A stretch of DNA of 22,926 nt. It comes from Bacteroidia bacterium. Its GTDB lineage: Bacteria > Bacteroidota > Bacteroidia > Bacteroidales > Azobacteroidaceae. Position numbers and translations under genes: made by a program. The DNA lies in assembly GCA_025996895.1 (NCBI GenBank), contig BNTW01000047.1, positions 1 to 22,926 of the forward strand. Reading direction: 5' to 3'. The notes below the pieces were generated by a model. The model was not told the origin of the DNA. It was given only the letters and a program-made list of their open reading frames with translations, and made no database searches. This document shows, piece after piece, positions 15,885 to 22,926 of this stretch (within the stretch, counting starts at the first letter, position 1; each line of letters begins with the position of its first letter).

Positions 15885-16385
15885 ATGTCAAAAAAAATCG
15901 TATTATTTGCAGGTTTGCTGCTTTTTTCGGCAGGAGCCTTTGCGCAGGACAAAATCGCTTATTTTAATTCCACAGAAGTAATTACGGCTATGCCCGAATT
16001 TACCGCTATGCAAGATTCGTTACAGAAAACCCAGAATGTAATAGAAGCAGAAATGAAAATTCTGGAAGAAGAATACAACAAGAAATATACGGCATTCATG
16101 TCTGAAGCAGAAGGTCTTGTGGAAAGTATCAAGGTGAGAAGAATGCAGGAAATCCAAGACATTGCTGCACGCGCAGAAACGTTTCAGCAACAATCACGGG
16201 AACAATTCCTTCAGCTGCAAGAACAATTATTGACGCCCATCAAGCAAAAAGTGCAAGATACGTTAAAAGCTGTCGGAACGGAAAATAATTACACCTATAT
16301 TCTGGAAATCGGACAAGTTTTATATTTCAGCCCTTCGGCGGCCAACGCAACGCCCCAAGTAAAAGCAAAATTAGGATTAAAATAA
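15885..16385 (+). CDS. OmpH/Skp family periplasmic chaperone (second copy)
   Basis: The 166-residue precursor has a clear signal peptide (MSKKIVLFAGLLLFSAGAFAQ, cleaved near residue 21), then KIAYFNSTEVITAMPEF, a coiled-coil rich in Glu/Gln/Lys (~45-125) and a last strand YTYILEIGQVLYFSP, the OmpH fold. It differs enough from the copy upstream to be an old duplicate. It has its own promoter box. Its stop codon TAA (16383-16385) overlaps the apparent ATA start position of murI, a relic of an ATGA-type overlap. Confidence 0.92.
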   Translation: MSKKIVLFAGLLLFSAGAFAQDKIAYFNSTEVITAMPEFTAMQDSLQKTQNVIEAEMKILEEEYNKKYTAFMSEAEGLVESIKVRRMQEIQDIAARAETFQQQSREQFLQLQEQLLTPIKQKVQDTLKAVGTENNYTYILEIGQVLYFSPSAANATPQVKAKLGLK

Positions 16386-17212
16386 ACGCAAATTCAATCG
16401 GCATATTCGATTCAGGCTACGGAGGCCTCACTATTTTAGAGAAAATCCGGCAGCAATTGCCCGAATACAATTATTTGTATTTGGGCGATAATGCGCGTAC
16501 TCCCTATGGAACACGTTCTTTTGAAGTCGTTTATGAATTTACATTGCAAGCGGTGAAACGGCTTTTTGCCGAAGGCTGTCCGCTGGTGATTTTGGCTTGT
16601 AATACGGCCTCCGCTAAAGCGTTACGCACTATTCAGCAAAACGATTTACCGCAGATAGACCCGCATAAACGTGTTTTGGGTGTTATCCGTCCAACGGTAG
16701 AAAGTGTCGGACAATTGACAAAAACGCGCCACGTAGGCGTTTTGGGAACGCCCGGAACAATCACTTCGCAGTCTTATCCGCTGGAAATTCACAAACTTTT
16801 TCCCGATATTTCGGTAACAGGCGAGGCCTGCCCAATGTGGGTGCCGCTGGTCGAAAACGGAGAGTATGATTCACCCGGCGCAGATTATTTTATAAAACAG
16901 CACATCGAAGCGATTTTGAAGAAAGATCCTTTGATTGATACGCTGATTTTGGGTTGTACGCATTATCCTTTACTGGAAAAGAAAATCCGGCAATACCTGC
17001 CCGAAACGGTTACACTCTTATCGCAGGGACAGCACGTTGCCGAAAGTTTGGCCGATTATCTCCGCCGTCATCCCGAAATCGAAACGCTTTTGGGTAAGGA
17101 AGGAAAAGCAACGTTTTATACCACTGAAGCAAAAGATAAATTCAGCAATATGGCAAATATTTTTTTTGCAAAGAAAAACAACCCGTCTGTACAACGGATT
17201 AATTTGGAATAA
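16382..17212 (+). CDS. murI: Glutamate racemase, no canonical start codon
   Basis: MurI converts L- to D-glutamate for peptidoglycan. The catalytic set is complete: Asp10-Ser11 in IGIFDSGYGG, Cys73 in LACNTA and Cys192 in GCTHYPLLE. The frame is open from 16289, but no ATG, GTG or TTG occurs before a TTG at 16457, which would delete the IFDSGYGG motif. With the ATA at 16382 as codon 1, the protein is 276 residues, the normal family length, and its first bases form ATAA over the skp stop, exactly where an ATGA overlap would lie. An ATT at 16376 is another rare-start option. Either a rare AUA/AUU start is used, a base was misread, or the gene was recently damaged. Confidence 0.88.
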   Translation: MNANSIGIFDSGYGGLTILEKIRQQLPEYNYLYLGDNARTPYGTRSFEVVYEFTLQAVKRLFAEGCPLVILACNTASAKALRTIQQNDLPQIDPHKRVLGVIRPTVESVGQLTKTRHVGVLGTPGTITSQSYPLEIHKLFPDISVTGEACPMWVPLVENGEYDSPGADYFIKQHIEAILKKDPLIDTLILGCTHYPLLEKKIRQYLPETVTLLSQGQHVAESLADYLRRHPEIETLLGKEGKATFYTTEAKDKFSNMANIFFAKKNNPSVQRINLE

Positions 17213-17214
17213 GC

Positions 17215-18405
17215 ATGTTTAACGAGGCGACGACACGATTTATCCACGAACATCACGACGACGATGTGCAGGCGTTGGCTTTGAAATCAAAGCATCTGCC
17301 CGACGACATCGACTTATTAACAGCATTGGTGCAAATCGCCGGCCGGCAGTCTATTCAGCACAAGATTCCTTCGTGGTACGAACGCGAAGACCTCATTTAT
17401 CCGGTCAAATTGCCATTAGAACAATGTTCGTCCGAGCACACCGCCCGCTACAAAGCCGCCTTACTCGGTGGAAATTCGTTTTTAGACCTCACCGGCGGTT
17501 TCGGTGTCGATACGGCATTCATCGCCCCCAAGTTTGAACATTCGACCTACATCGAACGGCAGGACAGTTTGGCGGAAATTGCGCAGCATAATTTTTCCGC
17601 ACTGGGGTTGAACATCCGTATCCTCAATATGAATGGGATTTTTTATCTGCACCGGATGGAAAATCCGGTCGATTGCATTTATATTGACCCTGCCCGCCGG
17701 TCGATTGCCGACAAGCGGGGCGTTTTGATTGAAGATTGTGATCCGAATGTAGCTGAATTTCAGCACAAATTGGTAGAAAAAGCCGGTACGGTACTGGTCA
17801 AATTATCACCTATGCTTGATATTCAGGCTGCTTTGCGCACGCTGGAATATGTGAATGAGGTCCATGTCGTCAGCGTCGATAATGAATGTAAGGAATTGCT
17901 TTTTCTGTTGAAAAAAAATCCGCGCAAAGACCCGGTGATTACCTGCTCCAATCTGACGAAAAGTCACGACTATATTGACAGTTTCCGCCTTTCGGAAGAG
18001 AACAATGCCCAACTGAAATACAGCAAAGAGGTGAAACGGTTTATCTACGAGCCAAACGCTTCGCTGATGAAAGCCGGTTTTTACAAATCCATTGCGGTGC
18101 AATACGGCGTGGAAAAACTGCATCCAAACACGCATTTATACACTTCATACCGCTACATCAAAGATTTTCCCGGCCGGATTTTTCAAGTCAAAGCCGTTTC
18201 GTCCATGAAATCGCCGGAGTTAAACCAAAACCTGAAAGGCATAGAAACCGCCAACATCACCGTCCGCAATTTTCCCCTAAGCGTCGCCGAATTGCGCCGG
18301 AAACTGAAAATCTATGAAGGGGGCGAAACTTATCTGTTCGCCACAACACTATCGGACGAAAGTTTGGCGATAGTGAGAGCGAATAAAATTGTTATTTGCA
18401 ATTAA
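17215..18405 (+). CDS. Class I SAM-dependent methyltransferase with THUMP-like domain
   Basis: This 396-residue protein has methyltransferase motif I as DLTGGFGVD (~96-104) and the catalytic-type motif IV as YIDPARR (~160), the NPPY-like motif of base or protein methyltransferases. The C-terminal part (from ~280) matches the THUMP-like region found with these enzymes in Bacteroidota, which suggests an RNA substrate, not proven. The N-terminal ~80 residues form a helical lead-in (HHDDDVQALALKSK, GRQSIQHKIPSW). The ATG is two bases after the murI stop, so the genes are probably co-transcribed. The stop overlaps that of the convergent DUF2795 gene by four bases. Confidence 0.85.
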   Translation: MFNEATTRFIHEHHDDDVQALALKSKHLPDDIDLLTALVQIAGRQSIQHKIPSWYEREDLIYPVKLPLEQCSSEHTARYKAALLGGNSFLDLTGGFGVDTAFIAPKFEHSTYIERQDSLAEIAQHNFSALGLNIRILNMNGIFYLHRMENPVDCIYIDPARRSIADKRGVLIEDCDPNVAEFQHKLVEKAGTVLVKLSPMLDIQAALRTLEYVNEVHVVSVDNECKELLFLLKKNPRKDPVITCSNLTKSHDYIDSFRLSEENNAQLKYSKEVKRFIYEPNASLMKAGFYKSIAVQYGVEKLHPNTHLYTSYRYIKDFPGRIFQVKAVSSMKSPELNQNLKGIETANITVRNFPLSVAELRRKLKIYEGGETYLFATTLSDESLAIVRANKIVICN

Positions 18406-18623
18406 TACTCTTCTTCGTTGAAGAAAAAATCCTCCTTACTCGGATAATCCGGCCAAATATCTTCGATACATTCATATATTTCGCCTTCATCTTCCATCTC
18501 TTGTAGGTTTTCCACTACTTCCTGCGGCGCGCCTGAACGCATCGCGAAGTCAATCAATTCGTCTTTAGTGGCTGGCCACGGTGCATCTTCCAATTTTGAA
18601 GCTAATTCTAATGTCCAATACAT
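18402..18623 (-). CDS. DUF2795 domain protein
   Basis: A 73-residue acidic protein, MYWTLELASKLEDAPWPATK at the start, then DELIDFAMRSGAPQEVVENLQ and ending DFFFNEEEY. This is a nearly invariant small Bacteroidota protein assigned to DUF2795, of unknown function. The acidic tail and lack of any signal or membrane segment point to a soluble cytoplasmic protein. It has its own consensus promoter inside the end of the upstream adenosyltransferase gene, and its stop overlaps the convergent methyltransferase stop. Confidence 0.85.
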   Translation of the reverse strand: MYWTLELASKLEDAPWPATKDELIDFAMRSGAPQEVVENLQEMEDEGEIYECIEDIWPDYPSKEDFFFNEEEY

Positions 18624-18639
18624 ATTTCCAAATTTTCCG

Positions 18640-18669
18640 CAAAAGTATAAAAAACTATGGGATTAACAA
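18640..18669 (-). promoter_or_regulatory. Consensus Bacteroidota promoter for the DUF2795 gene
   Basis: Read on the minus strand, TTG (18669-18667), 19 bases, then TACTTTTG (18647-18640): both boxes and the spacing fit the Bacteroidota consensus. The -33 box overlaps the last codons of the adenosyltransferase gene. Transcription should start ~10 bases before the ATG at 18623. Confidence 0.75.
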
Positions 18670-19214
18670 GGTTTCTCCCATATTATTTCATCAATATTAT
18701 GAATAAAACTTTGTTTCCGCGAAAGCAGAAAAAAATAATCCGACAAACGATTGATATATTGCAACGCAACTGCCTCTATTTCTGATCCTTCGTCAATTAT
18801 CCGATAAATGTTACGCTCGGCGCGACGGCAAACTGTCCGACAGACGTGCGCCCACGCATTACTCTTGCAACCGCCCGGCAATACAAAATACTTCATCGGC
18901 TCAACCAATGCGTCTATTTCGTCCATTTCTTTCTCCAATCGCTCGATTTCGTCCGGTGAGATTTGACAGGCGTTTCTATCACTTTCAGTCGCCAAATAAG
19001 CCCCCAATGTGAATAAATTCGACTGAATCCTCAACAGAAACTCACGGTCCTCGCGGTTGTCAATTTCTTCCAGCAAGCAAGCGAGAAACGCATTCAGCTC
19101 ATCAACCGTTCCATACGCTTCAATGCGTGGACAAGTTTTCCGCACCCTTTTTCCGCCGGCCAATGAAGTGTAGCCTTCGTCGCCCGTTTTTGTATAAATT
19201 CTGCTTCTTGCCAT
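18663..19214 (-). CDS. PduO-type ATP:cob(I)alamin adenosyltransferase
   Basis: The enzyme transfers the adenosyl group from ATP to cob(I)alamin or cobyrinate to make coenzyme B12 forms. The 183-residue protein shows the PduO motifs: IYTKTGDEGYTSL (ATP site) at the N-terminus, EAYGTVDELNA, and the cobalamin-side RTVCRRAER segment. The upstream frame extends 15 residues (to 19259), but MARSRIYTKTGDEG is the conserved start, hence ATG at 19214. It overlaps by 95 bases the run-on end of the methyltransferase gene before it, which probably ended just upstream in the ancestor. No cobalamin riboswitch was seen in the gap. Confidence 0.92.
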   Translation of the reverse strand: MARSRIYTKTGDEGYTSLAGGKRVRKTCPRIEAYGTVDELNAFLACLLEEIDNREDREFLLRIQSNLFTLGAYLATESDRNACQISPDEIERLEKEMDEIDALVEPMKYFVLPGGCKSNAWAHVCRTVCRRAERNIYRIIDEGSEIEAVALQYINRLSDYFFLLSRKQSFIHNIDEIIWEKPC

Positions 19215-19905
19215 AATTAAAATGTGTATTATAATGCCTTTTCGGCAATTTATTATCAAAAAATACGATACCTAACACTTTCAAATCCATTGTTACCCTT
19301 GCTTGAGGCAGGTTTTTCAGCCGTTGCCAGAGAGAATTGATTTTCTTTTTTTTAATACCATTCACCAAAACAATGGACACCGGCGTGCTAAAATCTTCCA
19401 CCCAAGCCAGGACTTTTTCCATTTCCATGCTGTCGGGTAGTTGATTGATAAAAATCATTTCCGCTTTCGGAAGAAGCGTTTTGATTTTAGGCAATTTTTC
19501 CTTGTAATCACCGGTTACAAAATGTGCTTTTTGCAAATGATGTACCACTGCAAACGCCTCTGCTTCCTGCAACAACGGGCGTTCTTCCAAAAAATAACAT
19601 TCTGCTTGCACAGGCGAAACCGAAGCCAGATACAAACTCATGACGCCGGTGGAACTTCCTATTTGAATAACACTTTTGCATCGAAAAAAATTCAATAGGC
19701 GGAACAAAAATGCACCATAATTCGGCGACTGTGTTTCTTTCGCAGTAATTCGGCCTAATTCGTTTAATTCGTTCAAAAGCTTTTCCCTGAAATTTTCAAT
19801 TTCCTCAAACGCATAGAAAGAGGCTTTTTCTTCGATTACTTTTGTAATTAAATTATACACAAAAGGAGAATGTACTCCGAAACCTTTCCGGTATCGAAAC
19901 CTCAT
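19120..19905 (-). CDS. Class I SAM-dependent methyltransferase-fold protein, run-on C-terminus
   Basis: The 261-residue protein has the Bacteroidales-type opening (FRYRKGFGVHSPFVYNLITK) and a Rossmann-like core (VIQIGSSTGVMSLYLA, motif I; CYFLEERPLL; FINQLP; VLVNGI). Substrate unknown. The usual end should come at VLGIVFFDNKLPKRHYNTHF; here the frame continues for 32 very basic residues (from NYGKKQ) that overlap the adenosyltransferase gene in another frame. On the coding strand the end reads ACACATTTTAATT; one more T would give a TAA stop directly after CATTTT-type codons, two bases before the next ATG. So a one-base T loss (A-run 19219-19222 on the plus strand) is the likely cause. The start overlaps the deacetylase stop as TAATG. 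Confidence 0.8.
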   Translation of the reverse strand: MRFRYRKGFGVHSPFVYNLITKVIEEKASFYAFEEIENFREKLLNELNELGRITAKETQSPNYGAFLFRLLNFFRCKSVIQIGSSTGVMSLYLASVSPVQAECYFLEERPLLQEAEAFAVVHHLQKAHFVTGDYKEKLPKIKTLLPKAEMIFINQLPDSMEMEKVLAWVEDFSTPVSIVLVNGIKKKKINSLWQRLKNLPQARVTMDLKVLGIVFFDNKLPKRHYNTHFNYGKKQNLYKNGRRRLHFIGRRKKGAENLSTH

Positions 19906-20516
19906 TATTCAATCAATTTAAACGTATAACCCTGTTGCAACAGCCATTCAATCGACTTCGGCAAAGCTTCTTTCATTTTCTTTTCGGCTTTGAGCGAGTC
20001 GTGAAACACAATCACCGAGCCATTGCGGGTGTATTTCTTTACGTTGCAGAAAACTTGTTCCGCCGTCATTAAACGACTGTAATCGCGCGTTACCACATCC
20101 CACATGATTACTTTATACCGTTTTTTCAACGCTTGCAACTGCGGGAAGCGCAAATGTCCGTGGGGAGGCCGGAAATACGAACTATCAATCAGTTCGGCCG
20201 CCTGTTTCACATCTTGCAGATAGGTTTCCGTATCCATTTTCCAGCCCTGAAGATGATGAAACGTATGATTTCCAACCTTATGTCCTCTGGCGATAACTTG
20301 CTGATATATTTCGGGATATTTCCTAACATTATCGGCCACGCAGAAAAACATCGCCTTAATACCATACTTATCCAGCAAATCCAACACCCAAAGGGTTACT
20401 TCGGGCACAGGCCCATCGTCGAAAGTCAAATACACGCACTTCTCTTCCGTATGAAACCGCCAATGCGTGCCTTTGAATAAAAGTCTATAGAGAAAAGGGG
20501 GACGTTCAATCAGCAT
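19905..20516 (-). CDS. Polysaccharide deacetylase (NodB domain) family protein
   Basis: This 203-residue protein is a NodB-fold deacetylase that would remove N-acetyl groups from cell-wall or surface sugars. The five motifs are visible: TFDDGP with Asp33-Asp34, NHTFHH with His84 and His88 as metal ligands, RPPHGH, the DYSR region, and IVFHDS near the C-terminus. Motif 3 carries His where many relatives have Tyr or Phe in RPPYG. No signal peptide is seen. It starts two bases after the DUF2723 stop on the same strand and overlaps the methyltransferase start by one base, so the genes are likely co-transcribed. Confidence 0.92.
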   Translation of the reverse strand: MLIERPPFLYRLLFKGTHWRFHTEEKCVYLTFDDGPVPEVTLWVLDLLDKYGIKAMFFCVADNVRKYPEIYQQVIARGHKVGNHTFHHLQGWKMDTETYLQDVKQAAELIDSSYFRPPHGHLRFPQLQALKKRYKVIMWDVVTRDYSRLMTAEQVFCNVKKYTRNGSVIVFHDSLKAEKKMKEALPKSIEWLLQQGYTFKLIE

Positions 20517-20518
20517 AA

Positions 20519-22926
20519 TTATCGATTATATCCACCTCTTTTCTTGCTTTCCATCAACTGTTGATAGCGTCCCATATATTTTTCGTATTCCGGCGCGTAT
20601 TTATCAAATGCGGCTTTATCGTTTTCCGAAAAATAATACATTATATATTGCATACTGTATAAATCCCGTCGTATATCGTCCAATACGGAAGCGTATTGCC
20701 GGTTATCCAAACGACTGTACCAGTCCAAGTTACGCATCAATATATCCGCCAACTGCGTATATAATCGAATGGCTTTATCCGTCTTACCGACTTGATGATA
20801 AGCATCCGCCAATTCGCTCACAGAATAATAATCGTAAGGCACATTGTATTCGGGTATCACCTGCAAACATTTATCGACCACTTCTTCGGTGCGTACGGTA
20901 TCGTGTTTCGCAGCTAATTGTTGAGCCAACTGTCCGAAAATCAGGCGGAACGTGCGTGTCATGCGCTGGCTGTTTTCATCGACATACAAACCGGGTTGTT
21001 CGAGATTGCCCCAGCGGTATTTATTCATGACATTATCATACAAAATATCGGTATCCACTCGTTGAAAATGGCTGGCCATGAACGGCATTACGCGGTAAGC
21101 CACACCATCCTGGCGGAAATAATTATCCAAACGCATGTATTGTTCCGGGCCGACCGTCAAAGCAAAATAAATCGGGCGCGACCAATCGGCGTTATTCTTC
21201 AACATGTCCAAAATCATCATTTCGTGCTTGCCCAGGTAGCGTTTTGCACCGGAAACGACTTCGCCTTTTTCATTGTAACGGTTTCCAAAATCGACTAACA
21301 GATACGGCGGTATCCAATTGGCATCTTCCGGTTTCACCACACCTGAAGCAATCACTCCGGCCGAATCGACCGGTATCATGATTTGATAGGTCGGGACATT
21401 ATCCAATTCAAAACTGTAGCCCGGCAGGCGTTTATCGCGCGGGTCGTCCGATTTTATCCGGTTTAAAACGTCATCTACCAGCATCGGGGCTTTTTGTACA
21501 TCTAAGAAATGAGCGACATCATGCTTACCCATAGCATATTCGTATTTTTTCCAATCGATGGGAAGCGGCTCGGACTCATAAGCCTGCCGTTTCATCTGGT
21601 CAATATACCAATCGGTTTGCAGGTAACTCAAATTACATACGCGGACATCCGTGCGAAAACCTTCTACTTCCTGCACGTACCACAGCGGGAAAGTATCGTT
21701 ATCGCCGTTCGTGAAAATAATCGCGTCCGGCTCGCAAGTGGTCAGGTAATTCATTCCGAAATCGCGAACAAAGTAACGTCCCGAACGGTCGTGGTCGTCC
21801 CACGTTTGAGAAACCATTTGTATCGGAACGAGCAGACACAACACCGTTCCCACAACCGAAGCCGCCGTCGCCGGCAGTTTCAAATATTTATTTAATCCAT
21901 TGATAATCGCCGCCGTACCTATTCCTATCCAGATACAGAACGCATAGAATGAGCCGGCATAAGCATAATCCCGCTCACGCGGTTGAAAAGGTGTCTGATT
22001 GAGATAAACTACAATCGCCAACCCAGTCATAAAGAACAGCAGAAAAGTAACCCAAAACTGCTCTGTGCCTTTCTTTCCCGAATAAATCTGAAAGAGAATG
22101 CCCAAAAGTCCCAACAAGAGCGGCAACATATAATATTTGTTGTGTCCCTTATTTTTGGCAATACTGTCGGGCATATCGTCTTGCGGGCCAACCAACGCTT
22201 GATCGATAAATTTAATACCGGTAATCCAATTGCCGTTCGACACTTCGCCGTTGCCCTGAATATCGTTTTGCCGTCCGGCAAAATTCCACATAAAATAACG
22301 CCAATACATGAAATTGACCTGATATTGGAAGAAAAAACGCAGGTTTTCACCAAACGTGGGCTTCTGCACCGATTTGTTTCCCTGCGGACTAACGACCCGC
22401 GTCCGTTGTCCTTTGAAATTCGACCATTCTTTATATGCCTGAACGTGGCGTCCATCGGAACTGTACATGCGCGGAAACAGCATATTCAATTCATCAACAT
22501 AGACATAATGTTTTTTTCGTCCCGATTCGTAATAATGATCTTTTTCGGACAGGTCTTTCTTCGGAATTTGCGACCAAACCGGTCCTTCATCCTTTGAAAC
22601 CGCTTCGAGCATTCCGCCTTTATTCTCATATTTTACTTCCGAAACAAAGGTTTGTCCGTAAAACAGAGGCGTTTCGCCGTATTGCTCGCGATTTAAATAC
22701 GTTCCCAACGTAAAAATATCTTCCGGCGAATTTTGATCCATCGGTGTATTAGCTGCCGAACGAATCATAATCAATGCGTAAGAAGAATAACCGATTGTGA
22801 TCACCAACAACCCGATTAACAGCGTATTTAACGTAACAGGATTGATTTTTTTAACTAAGAACAGGATACCGGCCAAAACGGCTACCAGAAGAATGCCGAA
22901 CAGAATACCGCTTCCCGACCCACTGC
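20519..22926 (-). CDS. DUF2723 family membrane protein (5' end outside window)
   Basis: The frame is open to the right edge; ~800 residues of a protein usually ~1,100 long are visible. The ATG at 22876 is not the true start. Membrane helices occur at the visible N-terminus (GILFLVK, then LLIGLLVITIGYSSYALIMI) and in a cluster (YYMLPLLLGLLGILF, FWVTFLLFFMTGLAIVVYL, SFYAFCIWIGIGTAAII, VVGTVLCLLVPIQMV). A large extracytoplasmic domain follows with the family signature FTNGDNDTFPLWYVQEVEGFR. A TPR-like helical tail (SELADAYHQVGKTDKAIRLY) closes the protein. DUF2723 is related to protein O-mannosyltransferases, so a glycosyl-transfer role is inferred; it may pair with the deacetylase downstream. 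Confidence 0.93.
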   Translation of the reverse strand, partial: SGSGSGILFGILLVAVLAGILFLVKKINPVTLNTLLIGLLVITIGYSSYALIMIRSAANTPMDQNSPEDIFTLGTYLNREQYGETPLFYGQTFVSEVKYENKGGMLEAVSKDEGPVWSQIPKKDLSEKDHYYESGRKKHYVYVDELNMLFPRMYSSDGRHVQAYKEWSNFKGQRTRVVSPQGNKSVQKPTFGENLRFFFQYQVNFMYWRYFMWNFAGRQNDIQGNGEVSNGNWITGIKFIDQALVGPQDDMPDSIAKNKGHNKYYMLPLLLGLLGILFQIYSGKKGTEQFWVTFLLFFMTGLAIVVYLNQTPFQPRERDYAYAGSFYAFCIWIGIGTAAIINGLNKYLKLPATAASVVGTVLCLLVPIQMVSQTWDDHDRSGRYFVRDFGMNYLTTCEPDAIIFTNGDNDTFPLWYVQEVEGFRTDVRVCNLSYLQTDWYIDQMKRQAYESEPLPIDWKKYEYAMGKHDVAHFLDVQKAPMLVDDVLNRIKSDDPRDKRLPGYSFELDNVPTYQIMIPVDSAGVIASGVVKPEDANWIPPYLLVDFGNRYNEKGEVVSGAKRYLGKHEMMILDMLKNNADWSRPIYFALTVGPEQYMRLDNYFRQDGVAYRVMPFMASHFQRVDTDILYDNVMNKYRWGNLEQPGLYVDENSQRMTRTFRLIFGQLAQQLAAKHDTVRTEEVVDKCLQVIPEYNVPYDYYSVSELADAYHQVGKTDKAIRLYTQLADILMRNLDWYSRLDNRQYASVLDDIRRDLYSMQYIMYYFSENDKAAFDKYAPEYEKYMGRYQQLMESKKRGGYNR

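Noticed and set aside
19215..19259. Upstream start for the cobalamin adenosyltransferase
   Set aside because: The extra 15 residues are not part of the conserved PduO N-terminus, which begins at MARSRIYTKTG.

Overview
The window looks like a chromosomal segment from a Bacteroidota species, most likely order Bacteroidales. The evidence is the gene content (PorG/DUF6089, DUF6242 lipoprotein, UppS, BamA, two Skp/OmpH proteins and MurI in one run, plus Bacteroidales-type DUF2723 and DUF2795 proteins). The promoter boxes also have the Bacteroidota form TAnnTTTG, and most core genes lack a Shine-Dalgarno sequence. No rRNA, tRNA, CRISPR array or riboswitch was seen, and no stretch longer than 300 bases lacks a gene.

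Layout. (1) Positions 1-4530 are an AT-rich accessory zone: the 3' end of an EamA/DMT transporter, a DUF1016 PD-(D/E)XK nuclease gene bracketed by an 18-bp direct repeat, a peptidase E-like S51 hydrolase, an internally deleted Bro-N gene holding a perfect palindrome, a DUF6463 membrane protein whose end is formed by a dispersed repeat, a DUF2400/TIGR02757 protein, one orphan ORF, and a decayed second DUF1016 gene. (2) Positions 4540-8721 carry leuC, leuD and a 2-isopropylmalate/citramalate synthase-like gene. leuC and leuD are split by a 663-bp cassette: a GxxExxY nuclease-like gene between two palindromic blocks built from ~9-bp units, with perfect 13-bp terminal inverted repeats. (3) Positions 8730-9650 are ribD, with an apparently shortened reductase domain. 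(4) Positions 9700-17212 are an envelope-biogenesis run: DUF6242 lipoprotein, PorG-like protein, uppS, bamA, two skp/ompH genes and murI, followed by a THUMP-like methyltransferase at 17215-18405. (5) From 18402 to the end the minus strand carries, in transcription order, DUF2723 (5' end outside the window), a polysaccharide deacetylase, a class I methyltransferase, a PduO-type cobalamin adenosyltransferase and DUF2795.

How the genes work together. LeuCD isomerises the product of a LeuA/CimA-type condensing enzyme, so the third gene fits leucine or citramalate-route isoleucine synthesis; no leuB is in view. UppS makes the undecaprenyl carrier for wall and surface glycans, MurI makes D-glutamate for peptidoglycan, and BamA with the Skp chaperones assembles outer-membrane barrels, possibly including PorG-type proteins of type IX secretion.

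The best candidate for something undescribed is the GxxExxY/palindrome cassette between leuC and leuD, with a related orphan repeat arm at 2873-2911. Also notable: murI has no ATG, GTG or TTG upstream of its catalytic motif (an ATGA overlap appears to have become ATAA); a methyltransferase gene seems to have lost its stop by a one-base slip and runs 95 nt into its neighbour; and small palindromes and direct repeats line up with deletions in the Bro-N and DUF1016 genes. Family assignments are from recognised motifs and memory of family consensus sequences; no database search was run.
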